Source: Desmodesmus armatus (taxonomy: Eukaryota; Chlorophyta; Chlorophyceae; Sphaeropleales; Scenedesmaceae). Taken from it: a DNA stretch of 64,000 nucleotides. A model generated the notes under the pieces. The model saw only the letters and a list, made by a program, of their open reading frames with translations, had not been told where the DNA came from and made no database searches. Position 1 is the first letter of the stretch, and the number at the start of each line of letters is the position of its first letter. Both the position numbers and the translations under genes were made by a program. Positions 25,601 through 38,046 of this stretch are shown one piece after another. The DNA lies in contig VIIQ02000662.1 of assembly GCA_007449985.2 (NCBI GenBank), positions 62,001 to 126,000 on the forward strand, given 5' to 3'.

Positions 25601-25625
25601 CGTCATGGTGTTGCGGAGCTGCCAT
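19606..25625 (-). CDS. LicD-family type II membrane protein (fukutin-like transferase)
   Basis: Five exons in consistent phase: 25625-25066, 24144-24028, 20915-20765, 20505-20213 and 19792-19606, giving 435 residues. Residues 1-43 are basic and Cys-rich, 44-63 form one membrane helix, and the rest should lie in the Golgi or ER lumen. LicD signatures: HGTALGAVRD across the exon 1/2 junction, the metal-binding QDLDV at about 199-203, then YAVF, and the C-terminal YVPANYDA...YGGDWRVP. LicD proteins transfer phosphocholine or sugar-phosphate groups to glycans; the substrate here is unknown. Exon 2 has two further spliceable copies with a stop codon, upstream in the same intron. Intron 2 (24027-20916) contains a whole gene on the same strand. 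No TGTAA signal was found downstream. Confidence 0.88.
20934..20973. repeat. (TCAAA)n pentanucleotide repeat, 8 units
   Basis: Eight units with one C variant. On the minus strand it is (TTTGA)n and ends about 17 bp upstream of the 3' splice site of LicD intron 2. It could be the tail of an inserted retroelement-like segment, or part of the acceptor's T-rich tract. Confidence 0.9.
21205..21209 (-). terminator. TGTAA poly(A) signal of the nested gene
   Basis: TGTAA on the minus strand, about 255 nt past the stop of the nested gene. TGTAA is the standard chlorophycean poly(A) signal; use here is inferred. Confidence 0.5.
21462..23771 (-). CDS. Unrecognised basic/coiled protein nested in LicD intron 2
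   Basis: Two exons, 23771-23294 and 22576-21462, join in phase 1 (a Gly codon split G/GT) and give 530 residues. The N-terminus is very basic (MANTRGTARK, then many Lys/Arg), followed by a charged, probably helical region, an acidic patch at the junction, then a mostly helical body with few low-complexity runs. A basic KRKRRRAP cluster lies near the end and may be a nuclear signal. A GTTAGT just after that cluster could be a donor, so the C-terminus is less certain. The gene sits on the same strand wholly inside an intron of LicD and lacks the Ala/Gln tracts of its neighbours. That would suit a gene of a mobile or recently inserted segment, but I see no transposase, integrase or reverse transcriptase. 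Confidence 0.75.
24019..24640 (-). repeat. 217-bp tandem repeat: three copies of LicD exon 2
   Basis: Copies begin near 24019, 24236 and 24453 (the last diverges after about 24585). Each has an acceptor (CCCAG/G), the GAVRD...QDLDV exon and a GTAAGT donor. The copy used in the model (24144-24028) reads LELNSTREELW. The two copies nearer the 5' end have TAA in place of that TCA and so stop after LELN. They also share smaller changes, so one probably derives from the other. Confidence 0.9.
24716..24775 (-). pseudogene. Degenerate fourth copy of LicD exon 2
   Basis: On the minus strand this still reads AVRDSIIPPHTQGFD, clearly related to the exon, but the acceptor AG is replaced by AAT and the sequence after the motif diverges. 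Confidence 0.75.
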
Positions 25626-28600
25626 AGAAACTCAAGTCGCACACATGCAAAGGCCCTTGGAGGGCAGGCGCCCTTCACTGGCCCCGTGCAATCAAAGAAG
25701 GGAAGCTAGGACCAGCTGCAACCAGGCTGTTAGAAAAAAAACCTCAAACTGCTGCAGGGGAAGCTTTGTGATCGGATACTGCTGGTAACACGATGTTACA
25801 GGCAGCAGCAGGGGACACACAGCAGCAGCGCAGCACCAGGATCAGATGGCACCCACCCTACTGCAAAAGAGGGACAGAGCCACAGCCTTGGACAGCCGTG
25901 TAAAGCCTGTATAGTTGGTCATAGATGCAGCTGCTGACATGCTGGCATGTAGACATCGATGGGGTTGAGTCAAAGGCCTGCCTTGCTGTCTTCCACTGCT
26001 GTTCTGCTGCTGTAGTTGCACGTTGGGCCTGACCAGCACCAGCATACCTGAGAAGCCTCTCTACTATAGCTCGTTCGTGATTACTAGATTAAGTGCTATA
26101 TGTCTGTCCAAGGCGGCAGGAACAAGTTTCATCCGATGGGTGATGCTATTTCCAATTGGAGCCGGTTGCAACCGTGAAAGCTAGCAGCGTGCGATTATTT
26201 GTATCAAGAACTACAAAGCAATATGGCCATACGCCGATGCAGTAAGTGGCCTTCGTAATAACTGATGCGGTTTCGGTTGGAAGTCGGTTGCTCGACCGTC
26301 GCGCGCAGGTCGCTCCCAGGTCGCGGCAGCCTCGTCACAGTGACGGATAACGTTGTTGCCTCGTACGCACATCAAACTGTTGTGAAAGCTCGAGAAACAT
26401 CTATAACGTGGCCGGCGCAGTCCTGCTCGCTGCTCTGCTGAAAAGCAGTACAGCATCAACAACTGGAGGTTGAGTGGCTGGCCCAAGGCGGGCTGGTGCA
26501 CAGACTTATGCTTGCAGATTAACGGCAGCTTGATACGGGCGAGCGGAAATGGGAAGGATGGGCAGCTAATTTTGAAATATCAGCAACTGTGAAGGCCCCA
26601 GTACAGCAGCAGTAATGCACATACCCGACTGGTTGGCCTCAGCCAACGGGCGGGAAGTGCCGAGGGGGCAAGAACTGATGTTCTGCAGTGGCCATGCTGC
26701 CAAGGTGACGTGCACTTCTCACACTGATGAAATGAGGGCGCGTTTGAGGCTGTGTGCCTGCCGCAACGTCATGTCACATGACTAACCCAACGGCCCAGTG
26801 ACTGACCCAACGGCCCAGCCGCTGCTGTTTCACTCTAGCCAGTAGGATGAGCCGCGGCTGCTGCAGCCACATTCAATGCGGCATTGTTGCGCAAGACTGC
26901 ACCTACAGCAGGGTCTTTGTGAAGCACAACCAATGCAAGCAAGTCAGTGGTGGCAGCAGCAATGCGGCCACTGCTGATGAGGCAGCGGCTGTAGCAAGCT
27001 AGGCAGCCATGGCTGGCCAGCCTGCAATGCCTCATTGCGCCAAATGGATTGTGCAGCAGGCAGCAGCGGCTGCTGATGCTGATGCATGTTGTGCATCAGC
27101 CGCTGCTGCCATCGCTGCTGCACTGGCAGGGCCATGCCCATAGCACAATGACTGCGCTGAGTCTGCAGTAGCACCAATGGCAAAAGCAGGGGCAGCAGCA
27201 GCAGCAGCGGCATCAGCAGCAGCAGCAGCAGCACATCCAACCCCCCAGACATCTCCTGTGGGCACATAGTACCTGTATCATGGGTGGTAACCATCAGCGG
27301 TGACAGCAAATTTGCACGGTCTCCGCTGCTGCTGCAGCTGCTGCTGGCATAATGCATGGGGCTTCAGCTAGTAGCTACTGCAAGCAGGCGCCTGGCAGGG
27401 ATGCCCATTGAAGGGCGGCAACAGCAAGGGCAGCAGCCTCTGCAATGGTCTTAAGACCTGAAAGCTTTCAGGCCAGCATTCCAAGCAAGCACTGCCTGCA
27501 CTTGAGCCTCAAGTGCACGGGGCAGCCAATACTACTACGGGTCTGCAGGGTTGTGTGTGCTGCCGTTCTGAGTGGAATTGGTCTCTGCACACCTGCTTCT
27601 GTACGATTTCGGTGTAGCAGGACGTCCCGGGCAGCATCTCAGCTGCCATGATTCCTGGCTTGGGGTTGTGGTCGGGCCCAATGCCAGGGGGGGGGGGGAC
27701 TTTGCTGAGGACATATGTGTACTCTCTTGTATCAGCATGGCTGCTGTGCGTTGAACGGGCTCTAGTAAAGAAGTTTTGACGGCCGCACAGCGTCTTCGGG
27801 GCGTGCGTGATTTGTGCTCACACTCCGAAATGTGTGAGTTACACTAACAACCGCCTGCAACAACCACCGAGCAAACTCCCAGGACTCATAGCCTCGCGAC
27901 CTTGCATGGACAACTTACTCTACAGCAAGTCAACCTAGCTTAATAAGATTACATTACTGGCCCTGCTGGAACGACTGAAGACGCACAAGGGGCTCCCGCC
28001 TTCACTAAGTTAATGCGCCAGTGACATCGCAAGTGCGTATGCCAGCATGAATATGTTGCAAACATACGACTTACTGCATTGAGAGCAACAGCGCTGCCAG
28101 CTATTGGCCTGGGGGCATTGAGCATTTCTACTGTTGGTCCTGTTTACTGTTGGGAAGACAGACAATGTTCATCTGTGGATGTCTAGATGCTTTTCCAAGT
28201 TTCATCGCCCTTGTGTCTTTGTTTCAACTGCGCAGGCAAATTAAGGAGTACGGGGTCTTTGGCAACCACATCGAACCATCGCCACCACACAACATCGCAC
28301 ACCTAAGGTAATTGGTGTTGCCAGGGACTCTGGAGCCTATTTCAGCACCGCGTGAAGCATTCGAGTGGCTGCTGCTGCTGCCATCCAGCCTCAACCAGCC
28401 AGCCAAGCAAGGAAGCTGGCCAACAGTACAGCATGACCTCATACACCACACAGCAGCAGCAAACCATGTAGAATGAGAACCAAGGCACGCACAAATAACA
28501 CCAACCCTCTGGCACTAGGGTGTCAGCATGTATTGACTGCTGCTGCTGCAATTGCTGTCCTACCCTCCCTGTGCAGAGCTACACTGTCTGCACCAACCAC

Positions 28601-31508
28601 CAACAGACCCACAACAGAGGCCAGGCAGAGGACGATGAAGGCCTGCACCTCCCTTGTTCAACAACTCCCGTGGGCGACTTCTACCTGGTCGAAAAGTCCC
28701 ATGGTCAAAGTCCCATGGTCATGGGCACTGTACATCGCCTGTGAATGATGCACCAGCAGCAGCACCAAGCCATTGCACCACACATGCTAGCACCGCCTTC
28801 ACTACACAAGCAGCTGCACCCCGGCAGGAGGTACTTGTCAGCTAGGCACAGCAGGCTGAGCCTCCCGGCCAGTCGCACCTGCTAGACATCCTCCTGCCAG
28901 GTAACTATCTCCTGTGACTTCTGGTCCTGCCACCGCCCGGCTAAGGTTCCGCCTCAGTCGCCGAGAAACCGGGCAATGGTTGCCGTTGTCACAGGAGACT
29001 TCACTCAACATGCCACCATCATTGCTGCCTATTCACGTTTCAGCTGAAAGCCTTGCTGCCAGCAAAGCTTGCTGGGCTAGTGCACGTTGGTGGACACTAT
29101 TGACAGCTGCTGCTCTACTTTCCATTTGCTCACAGAACCCAAGCCGTGGCTACCTTCACCCAAAGATAAGTGGTGTGTGCTGCATGGTGACTCAACGCAT
29201 TTCCTGTGAATCACTGCATCGTCAGCAGCACTGGCCATTGCACAAACACATGCTAGCAATGCATTGTGCTACAGCAGCTGCAACCCAGTGCAGGGCAGGG
29301 TTTATAAGTCAGGCAACGTCAACGCGCTGGTAGCGGGGAACCAGTGGCACCTGCCTAACCTCCTGCACTGGGTAGTACGTCTCCTGTGGGTGCCGGTCTC
29401 ACTGCTGCTAGCCGAATGTTGATTGCCTCGGACTTGACGCTAGCAGTCGGCTGCCGCACCCACACGAGACAGCACCACACATGACATTACTCTTTAGTCA
29501 CCATGCACTAGCCACGCCATGCAGCCATACACCCCACTTGCTTGTCACAGACAGACCTGCGCATGTGTTTTTTGTTTGCAGGTGGTCTTGTGGCCTGACA
29601 ACGCAGCCTACCAAGGCGCAGTCTACAACCGCAGATAAGTGACCATGGGTTGTGGGGTGACCAGTGCAACAGCAGCCATACTGAGCCACCACACCACACA
29701 TGCTGGCATTGCATGCACATCCCGCAGCTGCAACCCGGAGGGGATGGGTCCAAGTAGTTATCAGTCAGGCAAAGTCAACGCGCTGGCCCTGCGCCAGTGG
29801 CACCTGCTCGACCCTCTCTCACTCCGGGCCGGGTCTCCTGTCAGTGAACCCTGGTCCTGCCCCCCACTGGCTTTCGGTCGTACGCTTCTGACTGCCCAGT
29901 GGGCTGGTTGCCGAATTCACTGGAGACTGCATCTGACATGCCCAGCATCAGTGCTGAACCCGCTATGCAGGCCGTGTGTGCACAGCGGGTGCAGCCAACG
30001 GTGTTGCCTTGTGTGGACACACACCATCATTCGTGACCCCTGACACTACCCGCCTGCGTTCCCTTTGCTTGCAGGAGGCCGCGCATGGGTTACGGAGTTC
30101 CGGGGACACTGTACGGCATGCACATATAGCAGCAGTAGCATTGAGTCATGGTACCATGTACATGCTTGCGTTGCATCCTTGACACATGTTTTGCCTGAGC
30201 AGCTGCACCCCGGCAGGGTTTAGGGTTGACAGTCAGGCAGTTGACTGTGCCCTGGGCCAGCGGCTCCTACTGCGCCCTCCTGCCGGGCTACAGTCTCTCC
30301 TGTGACTTCTGGTTGTGCTCATCACAGAGGCTCAGAGTACGTGGTACCTGACGCCGTGATGGGTTACGGAGTTACAGGGAGACTGTTTTATACATGCTTG
30401 CACTGCATCCCTCGACACATGTATTTGTGAGCAGCTGCACCCCGGCAGGGTTTAGGGTTGACAGTCAGGCAGTTGACTGTGCCCTGGGCCAGCGGCTCCT
30501 ACTGCGCCCTCCTGCCGGGCTACAGTCTCTCCTGTGACTTCTGGTTGTGCCCATCACAGAGGCTCAGAGTACGTGGTACCTGACGCCGTGATGGGTTACG
30601 GAGTTACAGGGAGACTGTTTTATACATGCTTGCACTGCATCCCTCGACACATGTATTTGTGAGCAGCTGCACCCCGGCAGGGTTTAGGGTTGACAGTCAG
30701 GCAGTTGACTGTGCCCTGGGCCAGCGGCTCCTACTGCGCCCTCCTGCCGGGTAACAGTCTCTCCTGTGACTTCTGGTTGTGCTCACGTCGGCTCACAGTA
30801 CGTGGTACCTGAGACCGTCATGGGTTACGAAGTTGCTACTGGGAAACTGTCAGCGCTGACATGCACATACAGCGGCAGAAGCTCACTAGCACTGATCAGT
30901 GCTCGTGAGCATTGGCACAGCACGATGTCTTTGTGACAGGAGATACTGGTGACAGATGTAACAGATGCTCATATCTCCCATGCATTCTCTCAGGCCCACT
31001 GCACGCCCCAGTGGCATTGTCCCCTCTGTGTATCTATAGCTACCTATGTCAACCTGGACATCTGGTGATTCACTACAACTGCCGAGGTACAGACAGCGCA
31101 GCTACAGTCAACTTGCATGACAAATCAAGCCGTTCTCATGTTACCACCTCAAAGCCACAAAGGCTGCAGCACCTGACCACAAGCCGGTTACGCAATGGAT
31201 GGTGCAGGCTTCACACAACACCCACCACCATCACACACGCAGTGCGATCATGCGCACAAGGTTGGGAGAGCAACAACCTACTTGGATAGTATCCAGGTGC
31301 CGATAGTGACACCACCATGCACAACCTGCAAAGGCCTTGAGGCCTCCAAAGCCTGAGCCGCATTTGGCAGCATCAACACATGTACAGTATGTACAACAGC
31401 AGCATCAACCTGCCGCCATGGCAGCAACCCCGATGAGCACTGCCAGTGCGGTGCGATAAAGAAAGCATTGCTCACCGTGAGCTCAAAGAGTCTTTGAAAC
31501 ACACTACA
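25626..31508. other. Intergenic region with satellite-like array
   Basis: Left end: 5' flank of LicD. 26840-27360 is rich in CAG/CTG and gives Ala-rich frames on the minus strand, but no splice context supports an exon. 27690-27700 is a G run. From 28780 the repeat array begins. Nothing else coding was supported. Confidence 0.5.
28780..30850. repeat. Satellite-like array; three 232-bp units at the right end
   Basis: Units starting AGCTGCACCCCGGCAGGG lie at 30201, 30433 and 30665, a 232-bp period, with very few differences. Diverged, longer-spaced relatives lie near 28810, 29275 and 29725. Each unit contains short inverted repeats (CAGTCA...TGACTG, and CCCGGCAGG against CCTGCCGGG) that could fold. 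No coding capacity is conserved across units. Confidence 0.8.
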
Positions 31509-31513
31509 TTACA
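31509..31513 (-). terminator. TGTAA poly(A) signal of ATP23
   Basis: TGTAA on the minus strand about 200 nt past the ATP23 stop codon; use inferred from the algal consensus. Confidence 0.55.
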
Positions 31514-31714
31514 CGCACAGCTGCTGCTGCAGCACTCTCAATATGCGGTGGCGCCCAGGCATGCCGGATCATCATGCCGACGTCAACAAGCCTGTACAGA
31601 CATGTCTGCCTCACACACCAATTGCCAACTGCGCCACAGCTGCCAATGCTGCAGCAGCACTGCCAGCACCAGTTCATAACATTGAATAAAACCCTAAACC
31701 TTGCACAGGCCACC

Positions 31715-34481
31715 TCACAACCCCGGTACTCGTGGGAAGGGGTCAGTGTCCCTGAAGCACTTCTTCATCATCTGGGACACAGCAGCCTCGGCCTTGCCAT
31801 CCTACGGCAGCAGTGGCACAGACAGCGGCAGCAATGGCGGCAGCAGTGTGAGAGAGAGTCAGTGACAGCAGCAAGGAGTGCTGATAACTCACCATGACAT
31901 GGGCCCTCAATAATGCACGCGCGCCCACCCTCTGCAACATCCATATGCACACACAATCCTCCTAGGCTCCAGCACACCTCAGAATTACTTGGACACAAAA
32001 ACCCTGACCCCCAGCTACCCGCTAACCCCTGCCTACAAGGCCTTGTTCGAAATGTCCAGGGGTTCAGCGGTGAGTCGTGCCCTGCAAGCTTCGATCTCTC
32101 ATGTGCAGACCTTGTCTGTATGTCCGCCTCTACCACTCTATTTCTCTGTGCATGTTATTGCAGTTCAACACCTTGCATGTGCTTCAATGTTTTATGTGAA
32201 GTACGCAAGTAACATGTCAGTACTATGGAAGTAACACATCAGCGCATGACGTCCCACCTGGCAGTAGGGGTTGAGTGAGACACTCAGTAGTGCCCGTCGC
32301 CTGACGCAGCGCTTGTGCTGCCCCACCATTGCCTCTGACAGGTTGCCCCGCATGAATTCCATGCCCAACGCACAGTCACCTGACAGGTTGGCAGCACGTA
32401 TCTGCGTGAACAAATACAGTACAGTACAGTACAGTATTTTGGGAGGGGATCCCAAGCCTCAGCAGTAGCCAGCGAGCCAAGGGCTCATGGGGTGCACTTA
32501 CTTACAAGAAGAGGTGGGGGTGGTGCATGTGGTGGCTAGTATTGCAGTACAGTGCAGTACAACACAGGTCAGTAACATGGTGCCGTAAGCCCAGCGCACA
32601 GTCACCTGACAAGTTGGCCACACACATTTTCGTGACCACGATAGAGGGGAGGGAGAAACGGGTGGTGTGACCTTCAATGTTGGTGTGTGTGGCCCACCTC
32701 GGTGGACATGGGCGCTCAGGTGCCATCTGGCAAGTTTGCTTGCGGTAGATTGGCCTCAAACTACCGTTACCTGTGACACTTTCAAAGGATGAAATACCAC
32801 ACCTGCACAGACTGCTGAGCGTGTGACAAATCACACGACCCCAGCAGTACGTCAAATGCTTCCCGCACATGCACAAGCCTCCAACCCCCTCCCCCGGCGT
32901 ACCTCGGTGCATGCATGGTGTTGGCAGTTGGTGAGGTCCATGTTGGATGCCCTGCAGAAGTCGTATGCGTGCACCAACTCATGCGCCAGGGCCAGCTCAA
33001 CCTCCTTGTATGTGGACAGGCGGTTGTGACACAGGATCACCTGTGGACGAGGGGGAGGAGTTGTGGTGTGTATCATGATGGGGGGTGTCAGCAGATAAAG
33101 CGCATGCGGAGTGATGCCGGAATCAGTTGCAGTGAACCGATGGTGCATTGACGCAGCTGCAAGCCATTGTGGCAAAAGCAGTCCCCATCATTTGTCATGC
33201 CGACCGGCTGTGCATCGCCTGCAGCAACATGCATCTGCTGCATGCATCTTATGCTGTCGAATGCTAGCTGCTTCACGTTGCCAGGGCAGCTGGTACAGCC
33301 TGATGTGCCTGCTGCCACATACGTACCCCATAGTCTGTAAAGAAGCCTCCCCCAACACTCTGCTCTGCAATGTATTGTGTCATCAATTGCAGCACTAGGC
33401 TGGTGCACCTGTGCAACTGCGGTGTCACATGCTCAGCTGCTTCGTTAACTTAACTGTGCAAGTACTACTTGCAGTGCATCGCATACTCAGCTGCTTCGCT
33501 CCAATAGCCACAGGGCGGTGTGGCCAGCGCAACATACCTACCCCATAGTCTGTAGAGAAGCCTCCTCCCACACTGTCCTCGCAGCGTGTGACATGGAAGA
33601 AGGGCCGACCCACACCACACCCACCCTGCAGGGTAGACGGCAGGGCGGAAGGGGGAGGGGAACATGATGGGGGATAGGATGAGGGAAGGGATTAGAGAGT
33701 AGTGGGGTAAGGGTGAGGGAGGAAATGCAGCATGCCAGCAGTGCCCTACTGCAGCTGCTTACATGCTGATCAAGCTGCGCTGCTGCCGAGGGGACGAATG
33801 TTGAACAATCCAACCTATGCCTTTCATGAACAGCTGCTCCTTTGCTACTGCGTGCCACGTGCGTGCGTGCCACGTGCGTGCCAGGGCAGTGCCCTCTCCA
33901 GCAGGTAACCCCACAAAACTGCCCACCCCACTCGCCAATACCAACACCAATATTGCAGGGTTTGACCCTCTTCCCCGCACTAGCCAGCAAACAGGTCTGG
34001 CCATGAGGGCTTAGCACATATATTAGCACCCTTCCTCTTCGCATCAGAGTGGGATACTTGCCTGTTTGAGTGATTGTAGGAGGTATGTGACAGTAGGGCT
34101 GTCCTGCAGGGCCTTGTCCACCATTGCATCAACCTCCTCTCGAGAAAGGTTCACGTGCGAACTGCTGCTGCCGTATTTCTGTTCCACATACTCCCGCATA
34201 GCCTCCTTGCTGGAATGTGCTGCTGGCTGGCTACTGCTGCTGGTGCTTGTGCTGGCTGCGTTGATGGTCGTGCTATCACAACTGCTGGGTCCGCTGCTAC
34301 TACCACTGCTGCTAGTGCCGGAGTTAGAGTTACTGCTACCCGTGGTGGCTGTTTTGAAAGAGGTGAACCGGACAACGTCGTTGAGGAGGGCAGATAGTGT
34401 GTGCATTGCACTTCTGCTGAGGTCGCCTGCTGCTGCTTCCCCAGTGCAGCTGCTGGATCCCTTTGCAGAGTCTGACATCAT
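31715..34481 (-). CDS. ATP23: Mitochondrial inner-membrane metalloprotease ATP23
   Basis: Five exons, all phase 0: 34481-34062, 33625-33542, 33040-32903, 32401-32258 and 31801-31715, giving 290 residues. The catalytic zinc site is AHELVH at about 187-192, followed by YDFCRA, ACTE and IRAANLSGDC, and the end has CFRDTDPFPR. These match ATP23/KUB3 along the whole core. In yeast, ATP23 processes Atp6 and assists ATP-synthase assembly in the intermembrane space; the same role is likely. The first about 115 residues are a Ser/Thr/Asn-rich extension not needed for catalysis. Two ATGs stand in tandem at the start. Intron 1 uses a GC donor (CAG/GCAAGT). Introns 2 and 3 hold echoes of exons 2 and 4. 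The gene faces HEL2 head to head. Confidence 0.95.
32589..32622 (-). pseudogene. Intronic echo of ATP23 exon 4
   Basis: Lies in intron 3 and still reads VANLSGDCALG, as in exon 4, but has no AG acceptor directly before it and diverges after that motif. Confidence 0.85.
33323..33360 (-). pseudogene. Intronic echo of ATP23 exon 2 with its donor
   Basis: Lies in intron 2 and repeats the end of exon 2 (VGGGF.TDYG) followed by a GTACGT donor. Flanking intron sequence is also similar to that around 33490-33585. Confidence 0.85.
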
Positions 34482-35151
34482 GTTGGGTTTTGTGGAGTGC
34501 GTTCAATCACGCAGCAATAGCATTAGCACGATGGGAATACTGTGTCTTGTGGTGAGGTTGGAGGTGGAGCAGTAGATCAAAATCTGCTGGCAAAGCAGGG
34601 AGCACTAGAGCATGAACCGACAGTCGCAACTTCGCCATACGGTGGCAATAAACTTATCGAAGGTGACAGAGGAAGAGACACACCAGAATTTGGGAGTTAC
34701 AGTTGGCCGGTTACTAATGATAGCGTAAATGGCAGCGATTGCACCTGACAGGGGGGTTGTTACGTACACCAGCGTTATCGAGCATGTTCTGCCTATCGGC
34801 GTCTGGAACTGCTGAGGCAGCAGCGTTTGCAGGCGCCCAGCCTGTTCATACAGTCCATCTGCGTCTCTGCAAATATCACTTAGTTCATCATTGCTTTTGT
34901 TGTGTTGTCTGTCGCACTCCGGAACGCTCAACGTTGTGCGGCAGCAGCACCAGCCTTGCTGCCTCTTGATCTGTGCAACAGCATTCTGCAACCATCAGAG
35001 GGTCAGCCTATTTTAAGTAACCTCACACCCAAGTTTTCTCATCTAGATTTCCCAGCGACGGCCAACTTTTCCAAGGGGCTGTTCGCATCTCTCTAGGGAG
35101 TTGCAACCCCCAGCCAACAAAGCAGTCCAAGGGTGAAAGCATATTTCCCTC
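34482..35151. promoter_or_regulatory. Divergent promoter region of ATP23 and HEL2
   Basis: About 670 bp between two divergent start codons must hold both 5' UTRs and promoters. I could not pick out a convincing TATA box or initiator on either strand. Confidence 0.5.
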
Positions 35152-37329
35152 ATGGAGCATCAAGGAGCAGCTGCCAGCCATTTTGATGGAAGCAGCATGG
35201 CTGTTGGTGCCAGCAGCAGCGGCGGTGCAGCTGCACACAGCCATGAAGGCAGCGGCAGCGGCAGGAGGGCGCAGCGGCCGCCCCTGGGTGTGTTTGCTGC
35301 CCGAGGCATGAAGCAGGTCCTGTCACAGCTCAGCACACAGGTGTGTGTCGTTATAAGATCTTTTACTCATAGTTTTTCATAGTGTTTCATTCATAGGTTT
35401 TGGAGGATGGGGGGTGGAGGTTGTCACTAGTGGATACTTTCACTTCGAGCGGTACTCTGCACATTCGCTGCACTGAGCTGGTTGGCCAAGAGGGACCAGC
35501 ATATATGTAGGGTGGATTGAGTCTAGGTTGAGCAACAGAAGGTGTCACTGGGGCAGGCTGCTGGTGTGCAGCACCCTTCAAATCTGTTGCTGTTTGTGGC
35601 CTGGGTGGTGCTCCATCAACCCCTGTACAGCCAAAGTTCCTGTACAGCTGACAGCCTGTCAAGCTTGGAGAGTGTTTGACATATTTTGGCCTGTACACTC
35701 CGCAGTGTGCATCCGTGTGTGTGCAGCCAAACGGTTGCGCACTCACAGCACAGCATACAATGCACCACTGTATCTCTGTTACCCTTACCCCCCCCCCTCC
35801 CCCTTCGGGGGTCAGTGCCCAGACTCTGCTTGATGTCCTTCGCAACCACTACAGGCCCCACTGCTCCATCCCCAGCTCACCGCGACAGCCTTCCACACCA
35901 CACCCCTACCAACAGTCTCCCCAATCACTTCCCCATGACTCGTGCCTGTAATGGTGACCTTGCTGTAGGCCTTGCCTGTACTCTTTATCTTCCCTTTCTT
36001 CCCCCCTCCCCCCTCCTCTGATCTGACCCTCCCCCTCTTGCTGTTGCCCCATCCCTTCCTTTACCACCTGCTCCCCCCCCCCCCCCAGGCCTCCCTGTCC
36101 AGGTCGAAAGACTTGGACTCCCCCAAGGCCCACGGCCAGTCAGCCTACCTAGCAGGACACACACACCACAGCAGCAGCAGCAACCACAGCAACAGCGGCA
36201 GCCACCACAGCAATGCAGGCAGTCACCATAGCAACGGAGGCGGCAGCAGCAGCAGCCACACCCGCATGTCCTCACATGCTGCGCCATTCGCCCCCGCACC
36301 AGCACATCCACACAACCCTGCCTTCCAGCCGCCAGCAGCAGCAGCAGCAGCAGCGGGGGGCAGAGGCAGGGGCAGAGGGGGCCGGGGAGGGAGGGGACCC
36401 GCGGGGTTCAACCCCCACACCGCACATCATGAAGCAGCACTGGCAGCAGCAGCAGCAGCCGCCGGCAGCAGCAGCAGCAGCTTCCCTGGCAGCAATGCCA
36501 GTATGCTTGCGCCCTTGGCGGCTGGCAGCAGTGGCGGCAGCAGTAGCTTCTTTGACTTTGACTACAGCACCGGAGCAGCAGCAGCAGCAGCAGCAGCAGC
36601 GGGGGCGGGTGACAGGGGCCGTGGGAGGGGCAGGGGCAGGGAGGCTGACCGTGGACGTGGTAGGGGCCGTGGCAGGTCAGCAGCAGCAGCAGAAGGTACA
36701 GCAGGGTATTTGCCCTCTGCTGCTGCTTTCATGGAGCCTTTTTCAGGGTTTAGGCCAGAGGCACTGGCAGCAGGGCACAGGCCCTTTCCAGCAGCAGCAG
36801 CAGCAGCAGCAGGTGGGTTGTCTGCTGTAGCACCCACCTTCCGGCCGGGTGTCAGCAGCAGCAGCGGCAGCAGCAATGCAGCAGCAGCGGCTGCTGCGCT
36901 TGCTGCTGCTGCAGCTGACATGGCAAACATGCCGAGGGCTTTCTCCGGTGACGGAACCCCCGCTGCTGCTGCTGCTGCTGGTGGTGGTGGTTTTGGGGTG
37001 CATTTGCACAGGCAGACTTTGGGGGTGGAGGGAGGGGCAGAGGGCGGGGGGAGCGAGGGGGGCGGGGGGAGCGTGGCGGGCGGGGGGAGAGAGGCAGAGG
37101 GCGAGGTAGGGGTGACACCCCAGCAGCAGCAGCAGCAGCAGAGGTGTCACCACCACCAGCAGCAGCAGCTGGTCAGGACGGGCGGGGTTCCGATGCCGGT
37201 GCTGCTACTGCTGCTGCTGCTGGTGGTGGTGCAAGAGGCGGCCGTGGGGGTAGGGGTGAGTCATCTCGAGGTGCCAAGGGTGGGCGTGGCGGTCGCACAC
37301 GCGCTGATACAGCACAGTCCTGGGTACCC

Positions 37330-37374
<45 letters not shown>

Positions 37375-37927
37375 GACAGCAGCAGCAGCGGCGGCGCTGC
37401 CATTGCTGCCAATGGCAGCAGTGCTGCTGGTGTCGATGGCAGCAGCGTGGGTTTTGGCAGCAGTGGCGGCTTTGGCAGCGGTGGCAGCAATGGCTTTGGC
37501 AGCAGTAGGGGTGGTAGGGGTGCACGTGGTCGCGGCAAGGGGCGGGGCAGAGATATGTCTGGGTACACCCTTGCAGGTAGTAGAGTGGTAGTTGATGCAG
37601 CAGCAGAACCACCACCAGCAGCAGCAGCAGCAGCAGATAGCTGGGGCGAGCCAGCAGCAGCAGCAGCAGCAGGTGACGGCTGGGGAGATTCCAGCTCGAG
37701 TCGGCCAGCAGCAGCAGACGAGGGATGGGGTGGTGTCACTAGTGACACCACAGCAGCAGCACCAGCAGCAGCAGCAGCAGGGGATGGTGTGGTGGGAGGC
37801 AGTAGCATACCTGCAGCATCAGGCGCTGCTGCTGATGGTGATGGCACTGCCCGTTTTGCGCCTGTTGCAACAACAGTTGCCAACACAAGCAGCAGTGCAA
37901 CAGCCCATCCGCACCCCATGCAGCAGA

Positions 37928-37965
<38 letters not shown>

Positions 37966-38013
37966 ACAGCGCTGGTGTCAGCAGCAGATGCTGCTGCTGC
38001 CAAGGGCGACCAT

Positions 38014-38046
<33 letters not shown>

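Noticed and set aside
27032..27265. Ala-rich open frame on the minus strand
   Set aside because: Comes from CAG/CTG-rich DNA; no acceptor, donor or partner exon in phase was found, and no protein family is visible.
30210..30225. TTTAGGG-like word in each satellite unit, possible telomere repeat
   Set aside because: It occurs once per 232-bp unit, not in tandem, so it is not telomeric.
30201..30850. Regular repeats as a CRISPR array
   Set aside because: Units are 232 bp and contiguous without unique spacers, in a eukaryotic context.
37173..38003. Long minus-strand open frame with poly-Cys and poly-Ala
   Set aside because: Antisense of CAG tracts in HEL2 exon 2, whose plus-strand frame carries the RING cysteines.
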